Below are positions 23,448 to 34,379 of a stretch of DNA of 64,000 nt, one piece after another. Position 1 is the stretch's first letter. Each line of letters begins with the position of its first letter. The translations under genes were made by a program, and so were the position numbers. Origin of the DNA: Excoecaria cochinchinensis (lineage: Eukaryota; Streptophyta; Magnoliopsida; Malpighiales; Euphorbiaceae). The notes under the pieces were generated by a model. It was given only the letters and a program-made list of their open reading frames with translations. It was not told the origin of the DNA and did not search any database. Location: NCBI GenBank assembly GCA_947683425.1, contig CANTUQ010000008.1, forward strand, positions 2,303,501 through 2,367,500, read 5' to 3'.

Positions 23448-25006
23448 TCAAATTATACGCAAACCCTGAAATCTAATGTGTCTCTCAAACACATCTTTAG
23501 TTACAGGTTTAGTCAATGGATCTGCAATCATATCATGCGTAGATATGTACTGTAAGTTCACATCTCCCCGTGCAACTACATCTCTTATATAATGATACTT
23601 AATGTCGATATGCTTAATCCTACTATGAAATTTTGGATCTTTTGTATAAGCTATCGATGATTGAATGTCACTCATTCCTCTGAGGTAGTTACTCTTAAAT
23701 GGTCCATTAACCATTTCAGCTAAACCGCCTCTTGTACAGCAGCTGCGGAAGCTACAAATTCAGCTTCCATTGTTGATAAGGCTACACAGGTTTGTTTCTT
23801 GCTACTCCATGAGATGGCACCCTTGCCAAGCAAGAATATGAAACCTGAAGTGGATTTCCTCTCGTCCACATCTCCAGCCCAATCAGCATCAGTATATCCT
23901 CTCAATTGCAGATCCTTGCCTTGATAACAGAGAGAATAGTCTGCTGTACCTTTGAGGTATCTAAGTATCCTCTTAACTGCTTTCCAATGTGCTTCGCCCA
24001 GGTTAGATTGATATCTACTTGCCATGCCCACTGCATAGCAAATATCAGGTCTTGTACACAACATTGCATACATAAGACTACCCACGGCACTGGCATAAGA
24101 AACGTTTCTCATACGTTCCACTTCGTCTGGCGTCGTAGTATACATCTCTTTGCTAAGAAACTGATTCTTGGCAATGGGGCAGTCTATGGGTTTGCAGTGC
24201 TGCATATTGAATCGTTCAAGGACTTTGTTGATATATGTCTCTTGTGAAAGGGAAAACAACCTTCTCAAACGATCTCTTGAAATCTTAACTCCAAGAATGT
24301 AGTCTGCATTACCCATATCCTTCACTTCAAAGTTGGACGATAACCAATCTTTGATTTGATTTACATACTCTTTGTCATTTCCAGCTATTAGTATGTCATC
24401 TACATACAATGTTAAAATGATAAAATTATTTTCAGAGCTCTTGTTATATATGCAATGGTCTTCATCAATCATGTTGAACCCATTCGACATGATTGTATCA
24501 TGAAATATCAAATACCATTGTCACAAAGACCGTTTAAGGCCATAGATTAATCCTTTCAATCGGCAAACCTTATGTTTGCTGCCTTTTTCGATGAAACCTA
24601 TAGGTTGTTCCATGTAGATTTCTTCATTCAGTTCTCCATTGAGAAAAGCAGTCTTTACATCCATTTGATGTAGCTCTAGGTCTAAACTCGCCACTATGGC
24701 AAGAATTAACCTTATAGACGTAAATCTCGCAACAGGGGAGAAAGTCTCCTCATAGTCAATCCCTTCCTGCTATGTAAACCCCTTAGCGACTAGTCGAGCT
24801 TTATATCTTTTGATACTGCCATACGCTTTTCGCTTCACCTTGAGAATCCATTTATTCCCAATCGGTTTGCATCCTTCGGGTAGATCAACCAGTTCCCAAA
24901 CATGGTTTAATCTCATAGAAGCCATTTCTTCTTCCATTGCATTGATCCATCTTTCTTTAGCTGGGCATGAGAAAGCCTCTTTTATATTTTTAGGCTCTTC
25001 CTCATC
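23448..25006 (-). pseudogene. Copia-1 reverse transcriptase and RNase H, interrupted
   Basis: RVT_2-type RT of Ty1/copia followed by RNase H. The YVDD catalytic motif is at about 24395-24406 (TLYVDDILIAGND). The RNase H start DADWAGD and the ADPLTKP tail at the C-terminus are present. In-frame stops occur at 24770-24772 (TAG), 24521-24523 (TGA) and 23720-23722 (TAG, at an expected Trp). After the last stop a small deletion shifts the frame near 23680-23715 and removes the DNQS-type aspartate region kept in Copia-2. The C-terminal piece reads in another frame (23448-23714). The product would have copied element RNA to cDNA in virus-like particles; this copy cannot make it intact. Confidence 0.92.
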
Positions 25007-26764
25007 TTATGGGGTAATCAAAAGGGCTTCGTTCAAGCCTTCGATCTCAAATCGTCGGCGAGAAACACTTATCCTTTTAGATTTACGCAGTTCCGAATCT
25101 TGATAAACATGTCTCATATATTCATTGTAATTCGGAATACTCCCACTGGGACCATGTTCCATACTCCCACTGGAGTCAGGAATGCTCCCACTCAAATCAG
25201 GGTCTCGAACATCCGAATCATGTAGAGGAGGAAGATCTTGACCTTCTTCCTCTAATTCCCTCCCACTCGGATGGAGTGATCCTGACGGTTCATCTTCGTG
25301 AGTTTCATAGAAAGTGAAATCTTGATTCACTTTGCCCAACTTTGGAAACTCATTTTCCAAGAATATGACGTCTCGTGATTCAAATTCAGTCACAGAACCA
25401 TTCTCTTGCTCACCCATGAATACGTATCCTTTTGATACTTTAGAATATCTCACAAAGATACTCTTTTTACCTCTTGGTCCCAATTTACCAAACTTGCTAG
25501 AGGTATCATGGACGTAAGTAGCACAACCCCAAGGTCGTAGATGGCTTAGGTCAGGCTGCCGACCAGTCCACAACTCATAAGGTGTGGATGTGACAGATTT
25601 TGAGGGCACACGGTTTAGAACATGTGTGGCAGTCAATAAAGCATCTCCCCAATAGGAGATAGGCAAATTTGCCTCTGCCATCATAGATCTAACGATATCA
25701 AGGAGAGTCCTATTTCTCCTTTCTGCAACACCATTTTATTGTGGAGTTTTGGGAATGGACAACTGATGTTCAATCCCTTTTTCATCACATAAAGCTTTAA
25801 ATTCATCTGAAAGATATTCCTGACCTCGGTCAGTTCTTAAAGCTTTGATCTTTTTATCTAATTGATTCTCAACTAAGTTCATAAAAGTTTTGAAGCAACT
25901 CAATGCTTCTGACTTGTGAGAAATCAAGTAGACATGACCATACCTTGTATAGTCATCTATAAATGTGATGAAGTAATAGGCCCTATGCCTCGCCCTCACA
26001 TTTATTGGACCACAAACGTCAGAATGAATTAATTGCAATGGAAATTCAGCTCTAGTTCCTTTTCCGAACGATTTTCTCACTAGTTTTCCTTTAAGACAAT
26101 GCTCACAGGTAGGTAATTTGACCTCATTCAAATCACTTAGTAAACCAGCTTTGGCTAACCGACTCATTCGATTTTGCCCAATATGGTTTAATCTAGCATG
26201 CCATAATTTCACATGATTTTCATTATTATGTGGAGCAGAAGAGATTAAAGAAAAATTGTTATTATTCATAAAGTTAGGATCGATATCCAAAACAATAAAA
26301 TTGTTCGAACTAAAACCAGAACCATAATAAACATCATCCAAACATAAGCGCACACTGTCATCTTTAAAGTGTAAATCAAAACCAAGTTTTAATAACACAA
26401 AAATAGAAACTAAATTCATACGAATATCTGGAGCATAAAGCACATCATGTAGGATCAGGGTTCGGCCTTTGCGTAAGACTAATATACATGCGTCAATTCC
26501 TTGAACCGATACTCTTGCATTGTTTCCCACATATATATATTTTGCTTCATTTGGTATTCGCTGGAATTCTACAAACGCATCTCGATCCTTTGCTACATGG
26601 TCCGTTGCTCCTGAATCAACCACCCACAAAGGATGAAATTCAGTTAGTAATACAGAACTAGATGCACAAATTTCACTCACTCTTGAGTTAGAATAGTGTA
26701 CCTGATTGGGCACAGTGCAGTCTCTTGCATAGTGTCCTTTCTGTTGGCAGTTAAAATATTTCAC
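25007..26764 (-). pseudogene. Copia-1 nucleocapsid end, protease and integrase, two nonsense codons
   Basis: In order: a zinc knuckle with its first Cys replaced by Tyr (YFNCQQKGHYARDC), aspartic protease (WVVDSGATDHV), GAG-pre-integrase zinc-binding part (LWHARLNHIG, then CEHCLKGK), and integrase core (IHSDVCGP, FIDDYTRYG, RTDRGQEY) running to YWGDALLTATHVLNRVP and WGCATYVH. A TAA at 25736-25738 interrupts one frame between the second catalytic Asp and the expected Glu region, and another TAA ends it at 25007-25009. The frame is otherwise continuous. Ty1/copia order (INT before RT) is clear. Non-functional without readthrough. Confidence 0.93.
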
Positions 26765-27556
26765 TTTTGAAATGTTTATCTTTTTCTTGCCTTTGGACCT
26801 CTTAGAATTCTATTCTTTCTTCTGCCTTTTATTTCTTTTGGTAGGTTCCTTATCCCGACCTTTGAAGCCCTTCCTTTTGTTCTGGTTTGAACTCGTTCCA
26901 CCAGAATGGGACTGTGCCACATGCACCTCGGCATTGACCTTAATCGATGCCAATCTGTCCTCTTCAAGCTCCAGGTGATGTGCGACATCCTCAAATGTCT
27001 TTACACTGTCCATATGAGTCAGTTGCATTTTCATATGCTCCCAACTCTTGGGTAAGGAACGGATGACAGCTTGGACCTGCTGCTCGTTGGTCAACTTATG
27101 ACCATATTCACTAAGCTCACTTATTATGTTTTCCATCTCCCTGAGATGTTTTCGCATAGTATGATCAGTTCTCTTCTGATAAGTATCAAATTTGATCGTC
27201 AAAGATCGAAGTTTAGTTAGAGTCACTCCTCCAAACTTCTCTCGCAAAGCGATCCACAGATCCATTGCGTTTTGATACTTACGGAATTGCTTAGTTATAT
27301 CATCCTCCATAGCACTCAGCAGAATGATACGAGCAATGGAATTCTTCTTTTTCCATGCCAAATAGACATCTCAGTCCCGCCTATGCTGGGCTGTATTGCC
27401 ATCCTCAGGTTCAGCCATAACCGAACTTAAGGTTTCGAGAGCCTCTTGCTCCTCAAGCACATACTGGATCTTCATACTCCAGATTTCATAATTATCGCCA
27501 TTCAATTTCAAATCTTTGTTTAGTTCATCGATAATTGATTTGGAAGCAGATGCCAT
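26765..27556 (-). pseudogene. Copia-1 gag (capsid), two nonsense codons
   Basis: Starts at the ATG 27554-27556 (MASASKSIIDELNKDLKL). It has the copia gag core (NYEIWSMKIQYVLEEQ, LWIALREKFGG, TIKFDTYQKRTDHTMRKHLREM, VQAVIRSLPKSWEHMKMQL) and a Lys/Arg-rich tail (KRKGFKGRDKEPTKRNKRQK). In-frame stops are TGA 27371-27373 (at an expected Trp) and TAG 26810-26812. Otherwise it is in frame with PR and INT downstream, so gag and pol formed a single polyprotein, as is usual in Ty1/copia. Confidence 0.9.
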
Positions 27557-28061
27557 TTGTATCATCTGATTCAAATGGAACAAAGTTGCACGTTATTATA
27601 GGAGATTAGGCAATACATGCAATTTACTATACACCTGAAATAATAACCTAATAAAATTTTCTATTAGACTCAAATTTGAAAAGGTTACTAAAAGTACCAA
27701 TTACCTTCTAAGTTCTAATGTCCAACTTTATAGGTTAAGATTTCATGCATAGTAAATCAGAATTATTGGATTATTTAAGTTCTTAAACTTATGAGGGAAA
27801 TTTTATTGGTTTTATTTTATTAAGTCTCTACTTAATAAACATGCAAATATTTTACTCATAAAATATTGCAAGGCAATTAACATTTTAAAATAAACACATT
27901 TATTAAAAAATAATTAAATGCCATAAGAAATAAACTCATTCATCCAACAAATAAATAAATCAAATAATCCTCAAATAAGACACACATGTCAAATAATAAT
28001 CATAATAGGAAACATAAATCCTATAAAATCAAACGCTAACTATAATTGACACTCATGTCAA
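27557..28061 (-). other. Copia-1 leader, AT-rich, between leader ORF and gag
   Basis: About 500 bp with no frame of note. The counterpart in Copia-2 is about 44248-44745. Confidence 0.6.
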
Positions 28062-28577
28062 CTAATCTAGAAAACTAGGTCTCCTCAAGACCTTTACTGA
28101 CACAGGGATTGATTCTTTGACCAGCTTGATTAACTCATAAGGGAACTCATAAGTTCGCTGATGAAGCCATGGACGATGGACTTTATGTCCACTTCTTAAT
28201 TTCATCACAGATGGAATGTTGCTCCTCAACACTCCTCTTTTGGCAACTCTAGCCAAAAAATGGATGATACATTTCTTATAAACTCTATCTCCTATGTACC
28301 AAGTAGTTTCCAAAAGCTCTCTCAAGACTGGATGAAATTCAAAAGAGTTAACCAACACTTTGATTTTATCTCTGTCATCCCTTTCTAAGCTTAAACCTCC
28401 TATCCAAATGCACTCCTGCATTTGTTCATGCATAGTCAATATATGACGCACTATAGCATCAATATCATTAGCTTGAATGTTCCTCCGCATTCTCATTTTG
28501 CTTACTGAATGCACTCTTGCATTTCTTAAAGCAATCCCATGCGGAGTTTTAGGAATCATAGGTGTCCTTATCATCAT
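28062..28577 (-). CDS. unrecognised leader ORF of the copia family (171 codons)
   Basis: Uninterrupted frame between PBS and gag, same strand as the element. I start it at the ATG 28575-28577. An earlier in-frame ATG (28646) lies upstream of a strong 3' splice-site look-alike (TAATGTGTTTTCAG ending at 28580), which may begin an exon here. The predicted product is basic, with CIWIGGLS, ELLETTWYIGDRVY, KRGVLRSNIPSVMKLRSG and VHRPWL segments, and no signal peptide or membrane span. I do not recognise a family. The Copia-2 counterpart (about 44745-45257) is colinear, about 57% identical by hand count, and broken by stops. It may be a captured host gene fragment, an accessory element gene or a fortuitous frame. 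Confidence 0.5.
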   Translation of the reverse strand: MMIRTPMIPKTPHGIALRNARVHSVSKMRMRRNIQANDIDAIVRHILTMHEQMQECIWIGGLSLERDDRDKIKVLVNSFEFHPVLRELLETTWYIGDRVYKKCIIHFLARVAKRGVLRSNIPSVMKLRSGHKVHRPWLHQRTYEFPYELIKLVKESIPVSVKVLRRPSFLD

Positions 28578-28646
28578 TTCTGAAAACACATTACAGAAAT
28601 TTAAATGTTTAATACACTTATGTATAAACACATATGATTGAAACAC

Positions 28647-28860
28647 ATTTCAATCAACAAATAAGGACAAAAAACACATAAAAAAATTTTCAAAATATTT
28701 TTAAAAAATAGAAAACACATTTTTCATAATTATTTTATAATATTTATTTCAAAAAATAAACAACAATATTTTTTGGTCATCAAAAAATTTTGAAAAATAG
28801 ACCAATAAATCAGAAATATTTTGAAAAATATTTTCGCAAAAAAATAGAGCTGATTTGGAG
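28647..28860 (-). other. Copia-1 leader, A/T-rich segment
   Basis: No gene seen. It holds the presumed polypyrimidine/branch region for the splice-site look-alike at 28580. Confidence 0.4.
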
Positions 28861-29350
28861 GCTGGAGAAGTCCTCATGCGCCGATACGCGTTGATGAGAG
28901 GGAGGGGGACGCGCTCACGCGCCGCCACGCATGAATTCCCCTAGTCGGACATGTGTTAACACCACAGTGTTACATGTGTCCGACTGTTACGGGTTCACGT
29001 TGCGCCCACGTGGCACCATGTGGACACGTGGTTGCCACGTGTCATGCCACGTGGCAGACGATGATTGGTACATATGTACACTCATCACACATCAGCATGA
29101 CACGTGGCAGGCCTCGGCCTTGCCACGTGTCGACCCCTAATTGGTCCACGTTACGCCCACGTGGCGCACAGTGGACACGTCGGATCCATGTGGCATGACC
29201 GCGGTCTGCCACATAGCTCACGACGATTGGGCCACGTGTCGATAACGCGTCACGTTATTGACACGTGTTTGCGCGTGCGTGGGCCAGTGCCCACGTGCAT
29301 GCGCTCAACGTATTCGACGCGTGCAAGCCACACACCGCCTTCCGGTCGAA
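28861..29350 (-). promoter_or_regulatory. GC-rich G-box island in the Copia-1 leader
   Basis: Ten CACGTG hexamers, starting at 29007, 29025, 29036, 29048, 29101, 29124, 29158, 29233, 29262 and 29292, many in the form GCCACGTGGC or CCACGTGTC. CACGTG is the core of the plant G-box/ABRE bound by bZIP and bHLH factors (established). A regulatory role here is inferred. The same region in Copia-2 (45640-46030) keeps four (45709, 45761, 45899, 46005). Plus-strand frames across this block (28931-29436) look like composition artefacts. Confidence 0.6.
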
Positions 29351-29635
29351 TAAGACCTCCAGATTTCGACCAGCCGGGGGTTTTCGGGGTCTGCGAATAT
29401 AATGGTAAGGTCAAAATAAAAAATTCCAATTTCTAGACTAGCATTTCAAATATTCAATTTTATCCCTCGGGTTTCAGTGTACATATACATGAAATTGAGC
29501 CAAAATATACACGCATATATATTTTTCACACAAAAAATAAATTTTTGTTGCATTTCATGCTTCCTAGATCTATAAATTTTACTCATAAAATTTTAGATAA
29601 ATTTTAAGCCGCATGCCAGGACGCAAAAAATGAAG

Positions 29636-29647
29636 GCTCTGATACTA
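29636..29647 (-). other. Copia-1 primer-binding site, initiator tRNA-Met type
   Basis: Minus strand TAGTATCAGAGC, one mismatch from the usual TGGTATCAGAGC, one base inside the 5' LTR end. Confidence 0.85.
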
Positions 29648-29648
29648 A

Positions 29649-30168
<520 letters not shown>

Positions 30169-30568
30169 TGAACACAAGAAATGAGAAGTAAAAGATAATA
30201 GATCTAAAATAATTTACATGATAACTATTTAATTGTAAATAAAAATTACATGATATTGAATTAAAAATTAAGCCAATAATGCTTACCCTCAAAATTTAGC
30301 TTGATGAAATGAAGGTAAACAATTAGAAAAATAAAATATTGAAAAGAAATTTTAACTTAAGAACAAACAATTAATTTATTTGTCTTAAGGTAAAAATTGT
30401 TAAATAAAAAGGAAGAAAATTCCCAAGAACAAAAATTGCTCTTTTTTTTGCTTTGAAAATTATCCTGAAAAATCCTTTAGAAAATCGAGAGAATTTGTTC
30501 TTGAGAAGAAAGAAGAAGAAAATAATTTTTCTCTAAAGAAAATCCCCCTAATTCTCTCTTCAAAAATC

Positions 30569-30577
30569 ATTTTATAC
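30569..30577 (-). promoter_or_regulatory. TATA box of the Tat 3' LTR
   Basis: GTATAAAAT on the minus strand, about 600 bp from the LTR start at 31175. It is followed by an AG/T-rich leader with TTCTTCTTCTTT. Confidence 0.6.
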
Positions 30578-30759
30578 CTCCCCAAAAAATTCAGATTTTT
30601 AATGAAAAAATTAAAATCAATTTAATTGTCATAACCACAAAAACTGATAAATTTGAAAGGTTAGAAAATAAAAGGTTTTAGAATTAAATTCCCATAAAAA
30701 ATGAAGAAAAAAAGCATTAAAAATGAAGAAAAATGGCCAAAAGGGCCAAAAATAGCTGC

Positions 30760-30935
30760 CGGGGGCAAAATCGGGCGCACAAGGGCGAGCGACGCCTGTC
30801 GGCGTGCAGGCCATCGCTCGCGCACGCGGCGATGGCCAGCTCATCGCCTGCGTACAGCACGTTGCTGCGCGCGTCCAGCTAGCGGGGGCGGGCGAGCGCG
30901 CCCCGCGCGCTGGGGCGCTGCCGCGACCTTGACAC
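30760..30935 (-). repeat. GC-rich block in Tat U3
   Basis: Locally very GC-rich (CGCTCGCGCACGCGGCG and similar) in otherwise AT-rich sequence. It lies just inside the long inverted repeat, opposite the shorter GC block at 17285-17330. Frames through it are not called. Confidence 0.6.
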
Positions 30936-31175
30936 TCGCAATTTTTTTTTTAATTTTCTAAAAAACTATAATTTCAAAACATACCCTTTTTGTCTCAAAA
31001 TAATTTTTTAAAACATTTTTAAAATATTTTTAAAATACATTTTTATTTATTTCTAATAAATCAATCCAACAAGGAAATCGTCACTTTTAACTTTCATTTT
31101 TGCTTATAAACAGGCACACTTAATTTCATCATTGGGTAATCCTGATCTAGGCTGCTCTGGGAACCGGTGTCTACA

Positions 31176-31195
31176 GTTGCCCCCAGTTTTGGGGA
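31176..31195 (-). other. Tat polypurine tract
   Basis: Minus-strand ACTGGGGGCAAC immediately before TGTAGACACC of the 3' LTR, as in Tat-lineage elements. Confidence 0.7.
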
Positions 31196-31445
31196 GGTTA
31201 GTGCATGAGTGCTTAGGTGAGCCAAAATTCAGGAAAGGGAAAGAAGCGCGTACCTGAGGTTGCCCCTTCCTTCTGCTCCCTCGGGAACAATGCTGTGAAT
31301 TGAGTAGTAAATATCCTCTGGGATTGTACTGAGTTGCTGATAAGACTACGAAATGCTGGGGACCATCCTCAGACGGTGATACACCGGGTCTACTACAGAC
31401 TTACAACACGCGAGAAATGTCCTCAGAGGACTGCACCGAGTCGCT

Positions 31446-32135
31446 GACAAGACTACAAAAAGTGCAGTTGCCATCTGCAGATAGCAATGCGCCGAGTCGC
31501 TGACAAGACTACAAAACGCATGAAATGTCCTCCTCAGAGGACTACACCAAGTCTGCTACAGACTACTAAAAGTGCAGGTGCCATTCGCAGATAGCGATTC
31601 GTCGAGTCGCTGACAAGACTACAAATCGCAGGAAATGTCCTCATCAGAGGACTGCACCGAGTCTGCTACAGACTACTAAAAGTGCAGGTGCCATCCTCAG
31701 ATAGCGATGCATCGAGTCGCTGACAAGACTACAAAACGCAGGAAATGTCCTCATCAGAGGACTGCACCGAGTCTGCTACAGACTACTGAAAGTGCAGGTG
31801 CCATCCGCAGATAGCAGCGCGCCGAGTTGCTGACAAGACTACCAAATGCAGGAAATGTCCTCCTCAGAGGACCGCACCGAGTCTGCTACAGACTACTAAA
31901 AGTACAGGTGCCATCCGCAGATAGCGACGTGCCGAGTCGCTGAAAAGACTACAAAATGCAGGAAATGTCCTTCTCAGAGGATTGCACCGAGTCTGCTGCA
32001 GACTACTAAAAGTGTAGGTGCCATCCGCAGATAGCGATGCGCCGAGTCGCTAACAAGACTACAAAACGCAGGAAATGTCCTCCTCAAATGACTGCACCGA
32101 GTCTGCTACAGACTACAAGAAGTGCAGGAAAAAGA
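31446..32135 (-). repeat. minisatellite, period 110 bp, about six units, in the Tat 3' UTR
   Basis: The end of the CGAGTCGC (or GAGTTGC) motif falls at 31500, 31610, 31720, 31830, 31940 and 32050, exactly 110 bp apart. A shorter degenerate unit lies before it (about 31310-31445). Each unit carries two hairpin motifs: GTCCTC-loop-GAGGAC and AGTCTG-CTA-CAGACT. Variable tandem repeats in the 3' UTR are a known trait of Tat/Ogre elements. Confidence 0.92.
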
Positions 32136-33590
32136 GATTTATCTCTTAAGAGATCTCAAAAGAAAGAACCTGAGTAGACTTTAACTTGCTTGGGTGAATG
32201 TTAATATCGAGTTGAAACTGTCCTTGACTGGCTTTTGCGTTTGCGGCCTTCATTTGGACTTTTCCTGCAAAGTGGTGTGCACACGGAAATATACAATAGA
32301 TTGTGCATGCAAGTGTAAATGGCCATATGCAGATGTTTACTAATGAATTGTATGCAATGCATGCAAAAATGATAGACCATGTCCTAGGTTGTTAAGGGTC
32401 CATTGAGGATATGACTTGGTTGCTCGATCATGACTCGAAGGATCTAGAAGTGTCATCTTGACTTAGGGACTCTGACCCGTAAACCTTTGTGAATCTTTGC
32501 CCCCCGGTCAATGATCTCACACCCAAAATTCTGACTCATGCCCTGAATTATACCTTATCTGGCTGAAGGGAAATCATCCGAAGTAACATCGCCTTATCGC
32601 TCCAGGCATCGGAAGTCATTGCTTTAAAGGTAGTGCGTCCCTTGTGGATTTTCGCACTAGCTTTTTTTTTTGTGGGAAATGCGTCCCTTGGGGGATTTTC
32701 ACATAACCCTTTGCCTAATTTTTGCCTGGAATGGACCCAACCCAATCCAGCGACTTTTATTTATTTTATAGGGTAGACTACCTGTTTCCAGGTTTTCACC
32801 CTGCCCTTCGGCCTAACTTTTGCTTAGAGAGCCAGTCACGGTTTTCAACTCTAACGGCCTTTTTTTTTTTCTTTCGGTGTGGTGACAAGAGAAGTGAAGG
32901 CTACTATCAGAACCTCCCTTAAGGATGACCAGCACAATTTGCTTAGACATCTTCTGACGAAAAACAATTAGAGAATAGTTCAGATGGAATTCAAGATGCT
33001 GTGAGGCCCCTCCCATCCTTTTCCAGATGGCATCTTATCATTGACTTTCACCTCCAAGTACCATGGCCTCTGGACCCAACCGCCTATGAAGGCTGGTATA
33101 CAACTAATCAGAGGTTGCCCCTATTGTTTCTACTAGTGTATGCAAGATACGGGTGCCCAATCCAGCAGTTGATAATAGGACCCATCAGCTTAAGCGCCTG
33201 GTCGGCAAGAGCAGAGTATAGTTATTTAGATTAAATGCATTCAATAATGAATGATGCTTTTCTTTTAATAAAAGAACTAGAAGATAATGAACACATGAGT
33301 CTAATTGCCTTTGTTTCATATCTTTCTTGCAAAATTGTGTATATTACTGTATGATTTCTCTATACATGATCATTATCTAACATAGATTCAAAATGCAAAA
33401 CTATATCTAATCTCAAAATGGATTTTGAAGGTATCAAAACTCCTGTTTCCAATCAGCCATCTCGGGTTTTTTTGATTTGACATTTTCTCTGAAACCTCTA
33501 ATTTTTGCCCAGGATGCCTTTTTTTTGTTTTCATCCTGACGAGGCGCCCAATTTTAGCAAGGCCGTCTTTTTTCGGTTTTCAACCCGCGG
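32136..33590 (-). other. Tat 3' UTR, degenerate repeats with poly-T runs
   Basis: No gene. Repeated themes are GGTTTTCA(A/C)CCTG, GCGTCCCTTG..GGATTTTC (32636 and 32681) and T runs near 32660, 32860 and 33520. These look like decayed tandem units of the element's 3' region. Confidence 0.5.
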
Positions 33591-34371
33591 GGCTTTTATT
33601 CTCTTCTTTTGATTTTTAGTCTTTAGCCATGGAACCTTTTGCCTCTTTCGATGCGGACTGGTCTTTTATATTTGCTTCCATCATTGTCCGTCGAAAATGA
33701 TGCTCCCTTGGACAATAACTTCTCAAGAACAAATGGGCCTTCCTACATTGGTTTGAATTTGCCTCATCCGTCTGGAACATTTGGACTCATTTGCTTAAAG
33801 ATTAAATCTTCCTCTTTTAATAGGTGCTTTCTGACTTCCTTCTCAAATGATCGAACAGAGTTTTTCTGATAGATCTAACTGTGATAGTAATCCCACGATC
33901 TGTCCTTGTCTGACATGTTTAACTGCTGTAACCATTGCCGCGCCCAGTCAGCTTCCAAAATTTGGGCTTTCATAACTGTCCTTAAAGATTTGACCTCTAC
34001 TTCGACTGGTCGTACTGCTTTTGCCCCATGTATCGAGGAACAAAAGGTGACTCCTGTAGAGGTCTCGTCGGTGGTTCTCTAGCCCTCAAGTGCAAAAGGC
34101 CATTTCTCTTCCCAATCCTTGTAATTTTGAACCATCTTGACCAAGATATTCTTGTTAGCAGCCTCTCATGCCCCATTGATTTGAGGGCAATACAGAGAAG
34201 ACTTGTGGGCTTTAATGCCATACCTCTGGAGCAACTCCCTAGCCTTAACCATAAATTGCCCTTCCGTCCTTGGATATAACGTGGTGAGGGAGACTATATT
34301 GACACACCAGATTCCTTTCGATGAACTTACCCATATCCCAAGTGTCAACTTTCCTGAGGGACCCGGCTTCC
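33591..34371 (-). pseudogene. Tat integrase, C-terminal part, broken
   Basis: The minus strand carries a decayed integrase core end (ELLQRYGIKAHKSS, then a segment like AANKNILVKMVQNYKDW) and a longer C-terminal region with several stops. It is separated by the hAT insertion from its upstream part (36534-36640, where YFTEWVEAG-like sequence occurs). Confidence 0.75.
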
Positions 34372-34379
34372 ACCCACTC

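Noticed and set aside
28931..29436. Plus-strand frames in the G-box island
   Set aside because: Antisense to the element, in GC-rich repeated DNA, and not retained in Copia-2.
30629..30961. Arg/Ala-rich frames in GC-rich Tat U3
   Set aside because: Composition artefact inside an LTR.
31446..32135. Possible CRISPR-like array
   Set aside because: Units are contiguous 110-bp tandem repeats without unique spacers, inside a plant retrotransposon 3' UTR.
32548..33234. Several 65-77-codon frames in the Tat 3' UTR
   Set aside because: No similarity to each other or to domains; they lie among degenerate non-coding repeats.
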